This document shows, piece after piece, positions 52,546-60,151 of a DNA stretch of 64,000 nt (its first letter is position 1; the number at the start of each line of letters is the position of its first letter). This stretch comes from Variovorax terrae. Its GTDB lineage: Bacteria; Pseudomonadota; Gammaproteobacteria; Burkholderiales; Burkholderiaceae_C. The stretch is from NCBI RefSeq assembly GCF_022809125.1, contig NZ_JALGBI010000001.1, positions 1,054,001 through 1,118,000 on the forward strand, read 5' to 3'. The notes under the pieces were generated by a model. It ran no database searches. It saw only the letters and a list, made by a program, of their open reading frames with translations, and was not told the origin of the DNA. A program made the position numbers and the translations under genes.

Positions 52546-55262
52546 TTGCGGACTCCGAGCAGGAAGGCGCTGGCACCGCTGGAGAAGTAGCCGGCCGCGC
52601 CGCTGTTGAAGAGAAGATAACCCGGCTGGGCTTCATCCGTCTGGGCCACGCCCAGAACCGGCGTGTCGTAGCTCAGGTTCAGCGGGCCCGAGGCGCCCAG
52701 CGAGAAGGCGCTGCCCACCACCGAGGCCGCCTGGTTGGTGCCGCCGTCCGTGCTGTTGAGCGTGTAGCTGCCGTCGCCGCCGCCCGAGAGGCTGGTGGCC
52801 TGCTTGGCGTAGAGGCGCAGCCCCGAGCTGCCGTCGGTGCCCCGCGTGAGCACCAGCGGCACCGGGCTGCCGCCGACCAGGCCGACCACGATCGAGCCCG
52901 TCACCGTGCCGCCGGTGGTGGGCGTGGACGGGCAGCCGGCGCCGCCGCAGGTGGAGGTGAGCTTCAGGTCGAAGGCGCGGCGCGTGGCATCGAACTGCAG
53001 GTAGCCCTTGCCGGCCGGGCTGCAGTTGGCGTCGTACATGATGAATCCGGGCGCCGGCGCGGCGGCCTGGCAGGTCTGCCAGGTGCCCGCGTTGCGGATC
53101 TTGCCGGTGCCGGCATAGGGCGTGGCGGTGCCGGTTGCGCTGTAGTCCACCCCGATGGCGTTGTAGTCGGTTGCGATGCTGTTGAAGCCGCTGCCGACCG
53201 TGGCGTTGGCGAAGGTGTCGCGGAAGGCGATCAGCGGCAGGTAGCCGCCGCCGCTGGCTGCGGCAACGCCGCCATGCACCAGGCCGCCGGCGCCGAACGT
53301 GAAGAGCGCGCCGCTCTCCGCGCTGGCGTAGCTGCAGTGGCCCTGGGCGAACAGGCTGCCGGTGCGCTGCGTGCCGGCGCTGCGCTGCAGGCTGGCGGTG
53401 AAGGTGATGGTGTACTTGAGGCTGGTGGGGTCGACCGCGAGCGTGAGTTCCTCGCCGCGCGTGTTGCCGCCCTTGTACTCGGTGAGGGCCACCGGCAGGT
53501 TGGCGCAGGCCAGCGGGTCGCCGGCATCGGCGACGCAGCTGTAGTTGACGGCGGCGTCCAGGCTGCCGCTGCCCTTGTACTTGGGGTAGGCCGGGTAGTG
53601 GCACAGCGGCCGGGTGCGGCCATAGGTGCCGGCCACGGCGTCATAGGCGACCATGGTGGCGGGGGCCAGGCCGCGCTCCACCCAGTTCTCCAGCGCCGCC
53701 AGCGAATCCCAGTTGGGAATGAAGACGCCCGTGCCGTGGCCCATGCCGGGCACGGTGTAGAAGCGCACGCCCTGGTCCACCGCGGCCTGGCCGACGGTGG
53801 CGATCACGCGCTGGAAGTAGTCGATGGTGGAGTTCGGGCTGATCACCTCGTCGGCCAGGCCGTGCAGCATGATCAGGCGGCCGCCGCGCGAGAGGAAGGC
53901 GGAAAGGTCGGGCTGGGTGGCGTCGGTCAGGGCCGACACGGCCTGCACGCGCTGGGTGTAGGCGCCCGGATCGAGCGGATCGAAGGTCAGCGAGTCCAGG
54001 CCGGGCACGCGCGTGACGAAGTACTTGGCCCACTGGTCGCCCGTCACGTACATGTTGGCGTCGGACGAGGTGGCGGGATTGCCGGGCACGCTGCGCGTGC
54101 CGAGGTCGCGCGTCGTGTAGGGGCCGGCCACCAGCGCGCCTTCGAGCAGGTTGTAGCCGCCGGCCCGGGTCACGTTGTTGGCCAGGCGGTAGCGCGTGAA
54201 CTCCAGCGGCGATTCGATCGTGCGGATCGTTGCGAGCTGGGCATCGGACAGGCAGGTGTTGCCGGTGTCGGCGCCGCCCGCGCAGCGCAGCGAATTGAGG
54301 ATCTGCGTGTTGAGCTGGCGGCAGCTTTCCACGTTGCTGATGATGCCGTCGGCCGCGCCGTCCAGCCGGTCGCAGGCGCCGAGCACCGTCTTCTGCACCA
54401 GCAGCGTCTTGGCCACGTTGACCCAGCCGGCGCCGCCGTTGAGGTAGAGCGCGCGGCCCACGGCCAGGTTGCTCAGCCGCGTGCCACTGTAGTTGAGCGC
54501 CGGTTCGTTGGCGATTACGCCGTCGTAGTCGGCGGGCCAGCGCTGGATGTAGGCCAGCGCGTCGCGCCCGCCGGTGGAGGTGCCGAGGAAATAGGCTTTC
54601 GTGGGGTTCTTGCCGTAGCGCGCCCGGATCAGCCGCGCCGCCACGTCATGGGTTTTCTTCAGCGAGTTGCCGCCATAGTTGGCCAGCTCCTCGTCGTTCA
54701 TCGCGAACCGGCCGTCGGTGATACTGCTGCTCTGGTGCCCCGAGTCGTCGCCATAGGTGGCGTAGCCCAGCGCCAGCGGCGCCGGCTTGTCGGCGGGGCC
54801 GAAGCGGATCGGCTCGGTGCCGTCGATCAGGCGGCCGTTGAAGCCGCCGCCGCCAAAATGGATGGCCTTGCCGTTCCAGTTGCTGGGCAGGTTGACCGCG
54901 AAATTGATGACCGAGGCCGTCGCGTCCAGCGGCTGGATGACGCCGCGCACCTGGCAGTAGTTGCCCAGCGTGTTGCCGGGCGCGTCGGCCGTGATGAAGG
55001 TGGCCGACGCCACCGAGGCGCCGCCCGAGGGCAGCGACAGCTCCGCGGCCGTGGCCGAGGCGCCATTGAGCGCGGCGCAGGCCGCTGCCGGCTCCACGGC
55101 GGGCGGCACGGTCGGCGGGGGCGGGGTGCCGCTGCCGCCGGCATCGTCCGCTGAGCTGAACGGGGTCCCGCTGCCGCCGCCGCAGGCGGCCAGCATCAGG
55201 CACAGGCTGGTGGCCGTGGCGGCCAGGGTGAGAGTCAGGCCGCGAGGGCGCTGGATAGGCAT
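52542..55262 (-). CDS. Tannase/feruloyl esterase-family lipoprotein with long C-terminal extension
   Basis: The 906-residue protein begins with a lipobox LAAC and a low-complexity Gly/Ser/Pro linker. A tannase-family domain follows (about 60-590), with the nucleophile Ser in GTSTGGRDAL, the Asp in LHGLADEVIS and the His in PGMGHGTG. About 300 further residues, rich in Gly, Ser and Thr and beta-like, are not part of a typical tannase (usually about 520-600 residues). The family includes gallate, ferulate and mono-hydroxyethyl-terephthalate esterases. GGAG precedes the ATG at 55262. It is divergent from a LysR gene that is followed by a Bug receptor and a Rieske dioxygenase. Confidence 0.85.
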   Translation of the reverse strand: MPIQRPRGLTLTLAATATSLCLMLAACGGGSGTPFSSADDAGGSGTPPPPTVPPAVEPAAACAALNGASATAAELSLPSGGASVASATFITADAPGNTLGNYCQVRGVIQPLDATASVINFAVNLPSNWNGKAIHFGGGGFNGRLIDGTEPIRFGPADKPAPLALGYATYGDDSGHQSSSITDGRFAMNDEELANYGGNSLKKTHDVAARLIRARYGKNPTKAYFLGTSTGGRDALAYIQRWPADYDGVIANEPALNYSGTRLSNLAVGRALYLNGGAGWVNVAKTLLVQKTVLGACDRLDGAADGIISNVESCRQLNTQILNSLRCAGGADTGNTCLSDAQLATIRTIESPLEFTRYRLANNVTRAGGYNLLEGALVAGPYTTRDLGTRSVPGNPATSSDANMYVTGDQWAKYFVTRVPGLDSLTFDPLDPGAYTQRVQAVSALTDATQPDLSAFLSRGGRLIMLHGLADEVISPNSTIDYFQRVIATVGQAAVDQGVRFYTVPGMGHGTGVFIPNWDSLAALENWVERGLAPATMVAYDAVAGTYGRTRPLCHYPAYPKYKGSGSLDAAVNYSCVADAGDPLACANLPVALTEYKGGNTRGEELTLAVDPTSLKYTITFTASLQRSAGTQRTGSLFAQGHCSYASAESGALFTFGAGGLVHGGVAAASGGGYLPLIAFRDTFANATVGSGFNSIATDYNAIGVDYSATGTATPYAGTGKIRNAGTWQTCQAAAPAPGFIMYDANCSPAGKGYLQFDATRRAFDLKLTSTCGGAGCPSTPTTGGTVTGSIVVGLVGGSPVPLVLTRGTDGSSGLRLYAKQATSLSGGGDGSYTLNSTDGGTNQAASVVGSAFSLGASGPLNLSYDTPVLGVAQTDEAQPGYLLFNSGAAGYFSSGASAFLLGVRN

Positions 55263-55347
55263 CGTGTGTCTCCGTCTGTTTCTTGAGGGCAGGCGCACGA
55301 TAGTCACGGCTTCGCTGTACGTCAAATATACTGAGAACGTCATTTCG

Positions 55348-55362
55348 ATATTTTTAAGATAT
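55348..55362 (+). promoter_or_regulatory. Candidate LysR-type box at the lysR start
   Basis: ATAT (55348-55351) and ATAT (55359-55362) form an imperfect dyad around TTTTAAG with the T-N11-A spacing of LysR boxes, overlapping the lysR start codon. A TATACT sequence lies at 55327-55332. Autoregulation and control of the divergent tannase gene are plausible. Confidence 0.4.
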
Positions 55363-56296
55363 GGAATCGCTCGAGCTGCGTCATCTGAGGTACTTCGTCG
55401 CCGTGGCGGACGCGAAGCACATGACGCGCGCGGCGGAAGGCCTGGGCATCCAGCAGCCGCCCCTGAGCCAGCAGATCCGGGCGCTGGAAGACCATCTGGG
55501 CGTGAAGCTCTTTGTGCGGCACCCGCGCGGCGTGGCGCTGACGGACGCCGGCGGCCTCTTTCTGGCAGAGGCGCGCCGCCTGTTGCAGGACGTGGCTGCC
55601 GCGGAGCAGCGCATGGCGCGCCTGGCACGCGGCGAGGAGGGCTTGCTGAACGTCGGCTTCACCAGCTCGGCGGCGGCGCATGTGTTCACGCCCGCGGCGC
55701 TGCGGGCCTGCCGCCGCGAGCATCCGGGCATCGCGCTTGCGCTCAGCGAGTGCAACGCTGCCGAGATCACGGAGTCGGTGGCCGCCTCGCGCCTGCATTG
55801 CGGCCTGCTGCGCGTGCCGGTGGCGCGTCCCGCGGGCCTGGCCTTCCAGACCCTGCTGCGCGAGCCCGTGGTCGTGGCGCTGCCGATCGACCACCCGCTG
55901 GCCGGGCGGCCCGGCACGCGCCGGCCGCTGTCCCTGCGCGATCTGGCCGGCGAGAAGCTCATCCTGGTCCGCCGGCCGGGCGCGCCAGGCCTGTACGGCA
56001 ACCTGCTGGCGCTGTTCGAGGAGAAGGGGCTGCGCCCGCAGGTCGCCGCCGAGGTGGAGCGCATGATGACCAACCTGAACCTCGTGGCGGCGGGTGTCGG
56101 GGTCTCGGTGGTGCCCGCCTCGATGCAGGGCCAGCATCCGCATGCCATCGTCTACCGGGCCCTGGCGGAGAGCGCCCGGCTGGACGCGCCGTTGACGCTG
56201 GTGTACCGGGAGGCCGATTGCGCGGGGCCGACGGCCAGCTTCCTGGCGCTGATGCGGCGGATCGCTGCCGAATGGACCGGGGACCTGCGGCCATGA
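55361..56296 (+). CDS. LysR-family transcriptional regulator
   Basis: The 311-residue protein has the N-terminal helix-turn-helix LRHLRYFVAVADAKHMTRAA and EGLGIQQPPLSQQIRALEDH, then an effector domain of the BenM/CatM-like type (LNVGFTSSAAAHVFTPAALR). It is divergent from the tannase-family gene by 98 bases and overlaps the downstream Bug gene by ATGA. It should respond to an aromatic or carboxylate ligand and control the ester hydrolases, and perhaps the dioxygenase. Confidence 0.9.
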   Translation: MESLELRHLRYFVAVADAKHMTRAAEGLGIQQPPLSQQIRALEDHLGVKLFVRHPRGVALTDAGGLFLAEARRLLQDVAAAEQRMARLARGEEGLLNVGFTSSAAAHVFTPAALRACRREHPGIALALSECNAAEITESVAASRLHCGLLRVPVARPAGLAFQTLLREPVVVALPIDHPLAGRPGTRRPLSLRDLAGEKLILVRRPGAPGLYGNLLALFEEKGLRPQVAAEVERMMTNLNLVAAGVGVSVVPASMQGQHPHAIVYRALAESARLDAPLTLVYREADCAGPTASFLALMRRIAAEWTGDLRP

Positions 56297-57261
56297 GCGC
56301 GATGCTCCGGCGCACTGCACTGGCGGCCCTGCTGGCCGCGCCGCTGGCCGTGCGCGCGGCGCCCTGGCCGGCGCGCGCCCTGCGCATCCTGGTGGTCTAT
56401 CCCTCCGGCGGGCTGAGCGATGGCATCGCGCGGGCGCTGGCCGATGACATGGCCGCCGCGCTGGGCGTGCCCGTGGTGGTGGAGAACCGGGCGGGCGCGG
56501 GCGGCGCCGCAGGCATGGAAGCCCTGGCCCGCGAGGCGCCTGACGGCTACACGCTTGCCTTTTCCGCCATCAGCCCGCTGACGCTGCGGCCGCACCTGGC
56601 CTCGGCACGCTACCAGCCGCTCAAGGACATCGCCCCGGTGGCCAGCATCATGTACACGCCCGTGCTGCTGGTCGGCACCCCGGCCTTCAAGGGCAACAGT
56701 TTTCAGGACCTGCTGCAGGAGGCCCGGGCGAATCCGGGCGGCCTGCGCTGGGCTTCCTCGGGCCAGGCCACGGCCGGGCACCTGGTGATGGAGCAGGTGC
56801 GGATCCAGAGCGGCACCCGGATCACGCACATTCCCTACAAGGGCGGCGGGCAGCAACTCAACGATGCGCTCAGCGGCCAGTTCGAGCTGCTGTCCACCAA
56901 CATGGGGACGGCCCAGCTCGGCTACATCCGCGCCGGCCGTCTCAAGCCGCTGGCCGTGGGAGCACCCACGCGGCTGGACGCGCTGCCCCAGGTGCCAACC
57001 TTCACCGAGCTGGGTTTTCCGCTGGCCAACCAGGTATCCCTGTTCGGCGTGTTCGCGCCCGGCGCCACGCCGGCCGAGGTGCTGGACCGGCTCAACGCGC
57101 TGTTCAACCGCATCCTGGCGCAGCCGGCCTTCCGGCAGCGCCTGCTGGCCGCCGACAACGTGCCGGCGGGCGGCACGCGCGCCGCCTTCGCGGACGAGAT
57201 CGCCACCCAGTACGAGATCAACGGCCGCATCGTCAAGGCGGCCGGGATCCGCCTCGAGTAG
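56293..57261 (+). CDS. Bug-family (TctC) periplasmic receptor
   Basis: The 322-residue receptor starts by ATGA overlap with lysR. The leader ends AVRA-APWPARALR. The hallmarks are ILVVYPSGGLSDGIARALAD, VENRAGAGGAAGMEALARE and APDGYTLAFS. Bug proteins such as TphC bind aromatic dicarboxylates. Here it lies between a LysR regulator and a Rieske dioxygenase, so an aromatic acid ligand is likely. Confidence 0.87.
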   Translation: MSAMLRRTALAALLAAPLAVRAAPWPARALRILVVYPSGGLSDGIARALADDMAAALGVPVVVENRAGAGGAAGMEALAREAPDGYTLAFSAISPLTLRPHLASARYQPLKDIAPVASIMYTPVLLVGTPAFKGNSFQDLLQEARANPGGLRWASSGQATAGHLVMEQVRIQSGTRITHIPYKGGGQQLNDALSGQFELLSTNMGTAQLGYIRAGRLKPLAVGAPTRLDALPQVPTFTELGFPLANQVSLFGVFAPGATPAEVLDRLNALFNRILAQPAFRQRLLAADNVPAGGTRAAFADEIATQYEINGRIVKAAGIRLE

Positions 57262-57276
57262 CCGGGAACAAGGGGG

Positions 57277-57306
57277 TTGGGGGTAATTGCTAAGTAAGCG
57301 TATGAT
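57277..57306 (+). promoter_or_regulatory. Promoter of the Rieske dioxygenase genes
   Basis: TTGGGG (57277-57282), an 18-base spacer and TATGAT (57301-57306) lie 30 bases before the dioxygenase ATG at 57337, which is preceded by CAGGAG. The region TAATTGCTAAGTAAGC between the boxes is AT-rich for this genome and could hold a regulator site. Confidence 0.55.
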
Positions 57307-57336
57307 TTCCCGATCACGCGACACCAGGAGACCCTC

Positions 57337-58647
57337 ATGAACGCACCGCAGGCCCTGTCGCGGTGGAGCCAGCCCGGTTCCAGCCGCGTGCCCTTCTGGG
57401 CCTACACCGACGCGCAGCTCTACCAGCGCGAACTCGACAACATCTTCTACGGCAAGCACTGGTGCTACGTCGGCCTCGAGGTCGAGATTCCCCAGGTCGG
57501 GGACTACCGGCTGAGCTGGGTCGGCGAGCGCCAGGTGATCATGGTGCGCGACCGCGTGGCCCCGAAGGACCGGGGCACCGACACCGGCGTCCGCGTGGTG
57601 GAGAACCGCTGCGCGCACCGCGGCGTGCGCTTCTGCCAGCAGCCGCACGGCACGGCGCGCAGTTTTGTCTGCCCCTACCACCAGTGGACCTACAAGCTCA
57701 ACGGCGACCTCGCGGGCCTGCCGTTCAAGGACGGCGTGAAGGACGGCGAGTGCGTCAATGGCGGCATGCCGCCGGGATTCGACATCAAGGACCACGGCTT
57801 GACCAAGCTGCGTGTGGCGGTGCTGCACGGGCTGGTGTTCGCCAGCTTCAGCGACGAGGTGGAGCCGCTGGAGGACTACCTCGGCCCGCAGGTGATGCCC
57901 TGGCTGAACCGCATCTTCCAGGGCCGGCAGCTCACGCTGCTGGGCTACAACCGCCAGCGCATCCCGGGCAACTGGAAGCTGATGATGGAGAACATCAAGG
58001 ACCCCTACCACCCGGGGCTGCTGCACACCTGGTTCGTCACCTTCGGCCTGTGGCGCGCCGACCAGAAGAGCCGCATGGTGATGGACGCCCACGGCCGGCA
58101 CGCGGTGATGATCTCGCGCCGCAATGACGGCGGCGAGAACAAGACCGTCACCGAGGGCGTGACCAGCTTCAAGGCCAACATGGCGCTGAACGACGACCGG
58201 CTGCTCGACGTCGTGCCCGAGCCCTGGTGGAAGGTGCCCGACCCGTCGAATCCGGGCAGCGAGATCATGCCGACCGTGACCATGATCACGCTGTTCCCGA
58301 GCCTGATCATCCAGCAGCAGGTCAACTCGTTGAGCACGCGCCACATCGTGCCGCGCGGCGAAGGGACGTTCGATTTCGTCTGGACGCATTTCGGCTTTGC
58401 CGACGACACGCCCGAGATGACGCGCCGGCGCCTGCGCCAGGCCAACCTGTTCGGCCCGGCCGGCTTCGTGAGCGCGGACGATGGCGAGGTGATCGAGTTC
58501 AGCCAGGACGGCTTCCGGCAAGGCGGCGAGGGCGGGGCCACGCTGTGCGAGCTCGGCGGCACCGGTACCGAGGCGACCGAGCACATGGTCACCGAGACGC
58601 TGATCCGCAGCATGTATGCCTACTGGAAGAAGGTGATGGCGGTATGA
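57337..58647 (+). CDS. Rieske-type aromatic ring-hydroxylating dioxygenase, large subunit
   Basis: This is the 436-residue catalytic subunit that adds O2 to an aromatic ring. The Rieske 2Fe-2S motif is CAHRGVRFC...CPYHQW (about residues 89-113). The mononuclear iron ligands are in NIKDPYHPGLLHTW (about 220-233; D-x2-H-x4-H). It resembles the anthranilate/salicylate/terephthalate oxygenase group, in which both substrate acid and reductase vary. The small subunit follows by ATGA overlap. No ferredoxin or reductase gene is nearby, so electrons must come from elsewhere. Confidence 0.9.
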   Translation: MNAPQALSRWSQPGSSRVPFWAYTDAQLYQRELDNIFYGKHWCYVGLEVEIPQVGDYRLSWVGERQVIMVRDRVAPKDRGTDTGVRVVENRCAHRGVRFCQQPHGTARSFVCPYHQWTYKLNGDLAGLPFKDGVKDGECVNGGMPPGFDIKDHGLTKLRVAVLHGLVFASFSDEVEPLEDYLGPQVMPWLNRIFQGRQLTLLGYNRQRIPGNWKLMMENIKDPYHPGLLHTWFVTFGLWRADQKSRMVMDAHGRHAVMISRRNDGGENKTVTEGVTSFKANMALNDDRLLDVVPEPWWKVPDPSNPGSEIMPTVTMITLFPSLIIQQQVNSLSTRHIVPRGEGTFDFVWTHFGFADDTPEMTRRRLRQANLFGPAGFVSADDGEVIEFSQDGFRQGGEGGATLCELGGTGTEATEHMVTETLIRSMYAYWKKVMAV

Positions 58648-59123
58648 GCCTGGAACACTTGCAGCGGCAGTTCGAGGTCGATCAGCTCAACGCCGCCTAT
58701 GCCGCGGCGCTGGACGGACAGCGCTTCGAGGACTGGCCCGGCTTCTTCGTGCCCGAGGGGCGCTACACCGTGCAGGCGCGCGAGAACTTCGACCGCGGGC
58801 TGCCGCTGGCGCTGATGGCGCTGGAAAGCCAGGGGATGATGAAGGACCGCGTGTATGGCGTCACCCAGACGATCTACCACGGCCCCTACTACATGCGGCA
58901 CGTGGTGAGCCCGGCGCGGATGCTGGCCGTCGAGGGCGGCGTGATTCGGGCCGAGGCGAACTATGCGGTGTTCCGGACGCGGCCCGGCGGGGTGAGCGAG
59001 GTCTACAACGTGGGCCGCTACATCGACGAGATCGTGCAGACCCCGGAGGGGATGAAATTCAGGAGCCGCCTGTGCGTCTATGACAGCGAGATGGTCCTGA
59101 ATTCGCTGATCTATCCGATCTGA
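58644..59123 (+). CDS. Aromatic ring-hydroxylating dioxygenase, small subunit
   Basis: The 159-residue SnoaL/NTF2-like beta subunit (LNAAYAAALDGQRFEDWPGF, YYMRHVVSPARMLAVEGGVI, FRSRLCVYDSEMVLNSLIYP) stabilises the alpha3-beta3 hexamer of the dioxygenase. It is translated from an ATGA overlap with the large subunit gene. It ends 48 bases before a convergent small lipoprotein gene. Confidence 0.9.
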   Translation: MSLEHLQRQFEVDQLNAAYAAALDGQRFEDWPGFFVPEGRYTVQARENFDRGLPLALMALESQGMMKDRVYGVTQTIYHGPYYMRHVVSPARMLAVEGGVIRAEANYAVFRTRPGGVSEVYNVGRYIDEIVQTPEGMKFRSRLCVYDSEMVLNSLIYPI

Positions 59124-59171
59124 GCACAGCGGCGGCACCCCAAGCGGTGCGCTGGGGCCAACCGCGGCGAT

Positions 59172-59387
59172 TTAGCGGCGATTCTTGCTCAGCTCGTTGC
59201 CGATCAGGGCGCCGGCGGCTGCGCCGCCGACGGTGCCGGCCGTGCCCAGGCCCACGGAGCTGCCGACCACCCCGCCCACCACGGCGCCGGTGGCCGTGCC
59301 GATCTGCTGGCGGCTCGGGTTGGAGGCGCAGCCAGATAGCGCCACCAGCGATGCGGCCGCGATGGCCATCAGGAGTTTCGTCTTCAT
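59172..59387 (-). CDS. Small glycine-zipper lipoprotein (copy A)
   Basis: The 71-residue protein has a lipobox LSGC and a Gly-zipper stretch, GAVVGGVVGSSVGLGTAGTV followed by GGAAAGALIGNEL. Such proteins (OsmB/SlyB/YmgG type) sit in the outer membrane or periplasm and often respond to envelope or osmotic stress. It is a clear paralogue of the gene at 59635, with about three-quarters of residues alike by eye. ATG 59387 is preferred over GTG 59396. Confidence 0.82.
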   Translation of the reverse strand: MKTKLLMAIAAASLVALSGCASNPSRQQIGTATGAVVGGVVGSSVGLGTAGTVGGAAAGALIGNELSKNRR

Positions 59388-59634
59388 GTCGTTCACCCTT
59401 TCCAGGTTTCATGCAGGCCAGCGGTCGAGCCGGTCCCGTCAAACGAGGCGGTTCGACCGGCCTGTACATGGACTTTAGGTGCGGGGCAGGCCGGAGGCTG
59501 TAGGAGAAGGCCCCGGCGGCCCGTGGGCGCATCCCGCCCTTTCGCGAGCGGGTGGCCCGACACGGCCCCGGGAGAGGGCCGCGCCATGCCCGCGAGCCCG
59601 GTGGGGCCGCGCGGGCGTGCGGGGCGTGCGGCGG

Positions 59635-59856
59635 TCAGCGGCGGCGCTGGTTGCCTCCCAGTTCGTTGCCGATCAGCGCGCCGGCCGCGGCACCACCGAC
59701 CGTGCCCACCGTGCCCAGGCCCAGCGAACTGCCCACCACCCCGCCGACCACCGCGCCGGCGGCGGTGCCCACCTGCCGCGGTGTCGGGTTGGAAGCGCAG
59801 CCGGTCAAGGCCAGCAGGGTCGCCGCGGTCGCGGCCATCAGGAATTTCATTTTCAT
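59635..59856 (-). CDS. Small glycine-zipper lipoprotein (copy B)
   Basis: The 73-residue protein has a lipobox LTGC and the same Gly-zipper core as copy A (GAVVGGVVGSSLGLGTVGTV, then GGAAAGALIGNELG), ending in Arg-rich QRRR. The two genes lie in tandem on the same strand with 247 bases between. That gap holds a CCCGC/GCGGG hairpin near 59550 but no other gene. They probably arose by local duplication. Confidence 0.82.
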   Translation of the reverse strand: MKMKFLMAATAATLLALTGCASNPTPRQVGTAAGAVVGGVVGSSLGLGTVGTVGGAAAGALIGNELGGNQRRR

Positions 59857-60076
59857 TTCGTCTACCGTTTCGTTGAAGGAACAGGCTGCGCCTGCATGCG
59901 CAGCGCCTGTGCCCCGACTCTAAGGGCGGGCAAGGCGCCCACCCGCAGGAAAACATCGATACCGCGTATCAGTGGGTGTCGCGATGTAACGGGCGCAGGG
60001 CCGCCGGCCCGTGTATCAGTTGGTGCTTCGCACACCCGTGACAGTGAACGCAGGCGCAGGCGCAGGCCAGGGCCAC

Positions 60077-60148
60077 CGCGGAACCGGCTTTGCCGGGCCG
60101 CCGGTGGCGCCCCCTTGGGGGGAGGCGCCGCAGGCGCTTCGGGGGGGA
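60077..60148. repeat. GC-rich intergenic repeat downstream of amiC
   Basis: CGCGGAACCGGCTTTGCCGG, then GCCGCCGGTGGCGCCCCC, then TTGGGGGGAGGCGCCGCAGG and CGCTTCGGGGGG. It is homologous to the two copies at 40792-40956 and, like them, ends within a few bases of a stop codon of a leftward gene (amiC, 60152). The rest of the 295-base gap from 59857 shows no gene. Confidence 0.72.
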
Positions 60149-60151
60149 ACT

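Noticed and set aside
52527..55154. Open frame of 875 codons antisense to the tannase-family gene
   Set aside because: The translation is low-complexity Ala/Gly/Val/Arg with no domain, while the opposite strand has a complete leader, catalytic triad and ribosome site.
57284..57299. Similarity of TAATTGCTAAGTAAGC before the dioxygenase to the MarR dyad at 2157
   Set aside because: Only the first eight bases agree and the second arm of the dyad is absent, so a shared MarR site is not supported.
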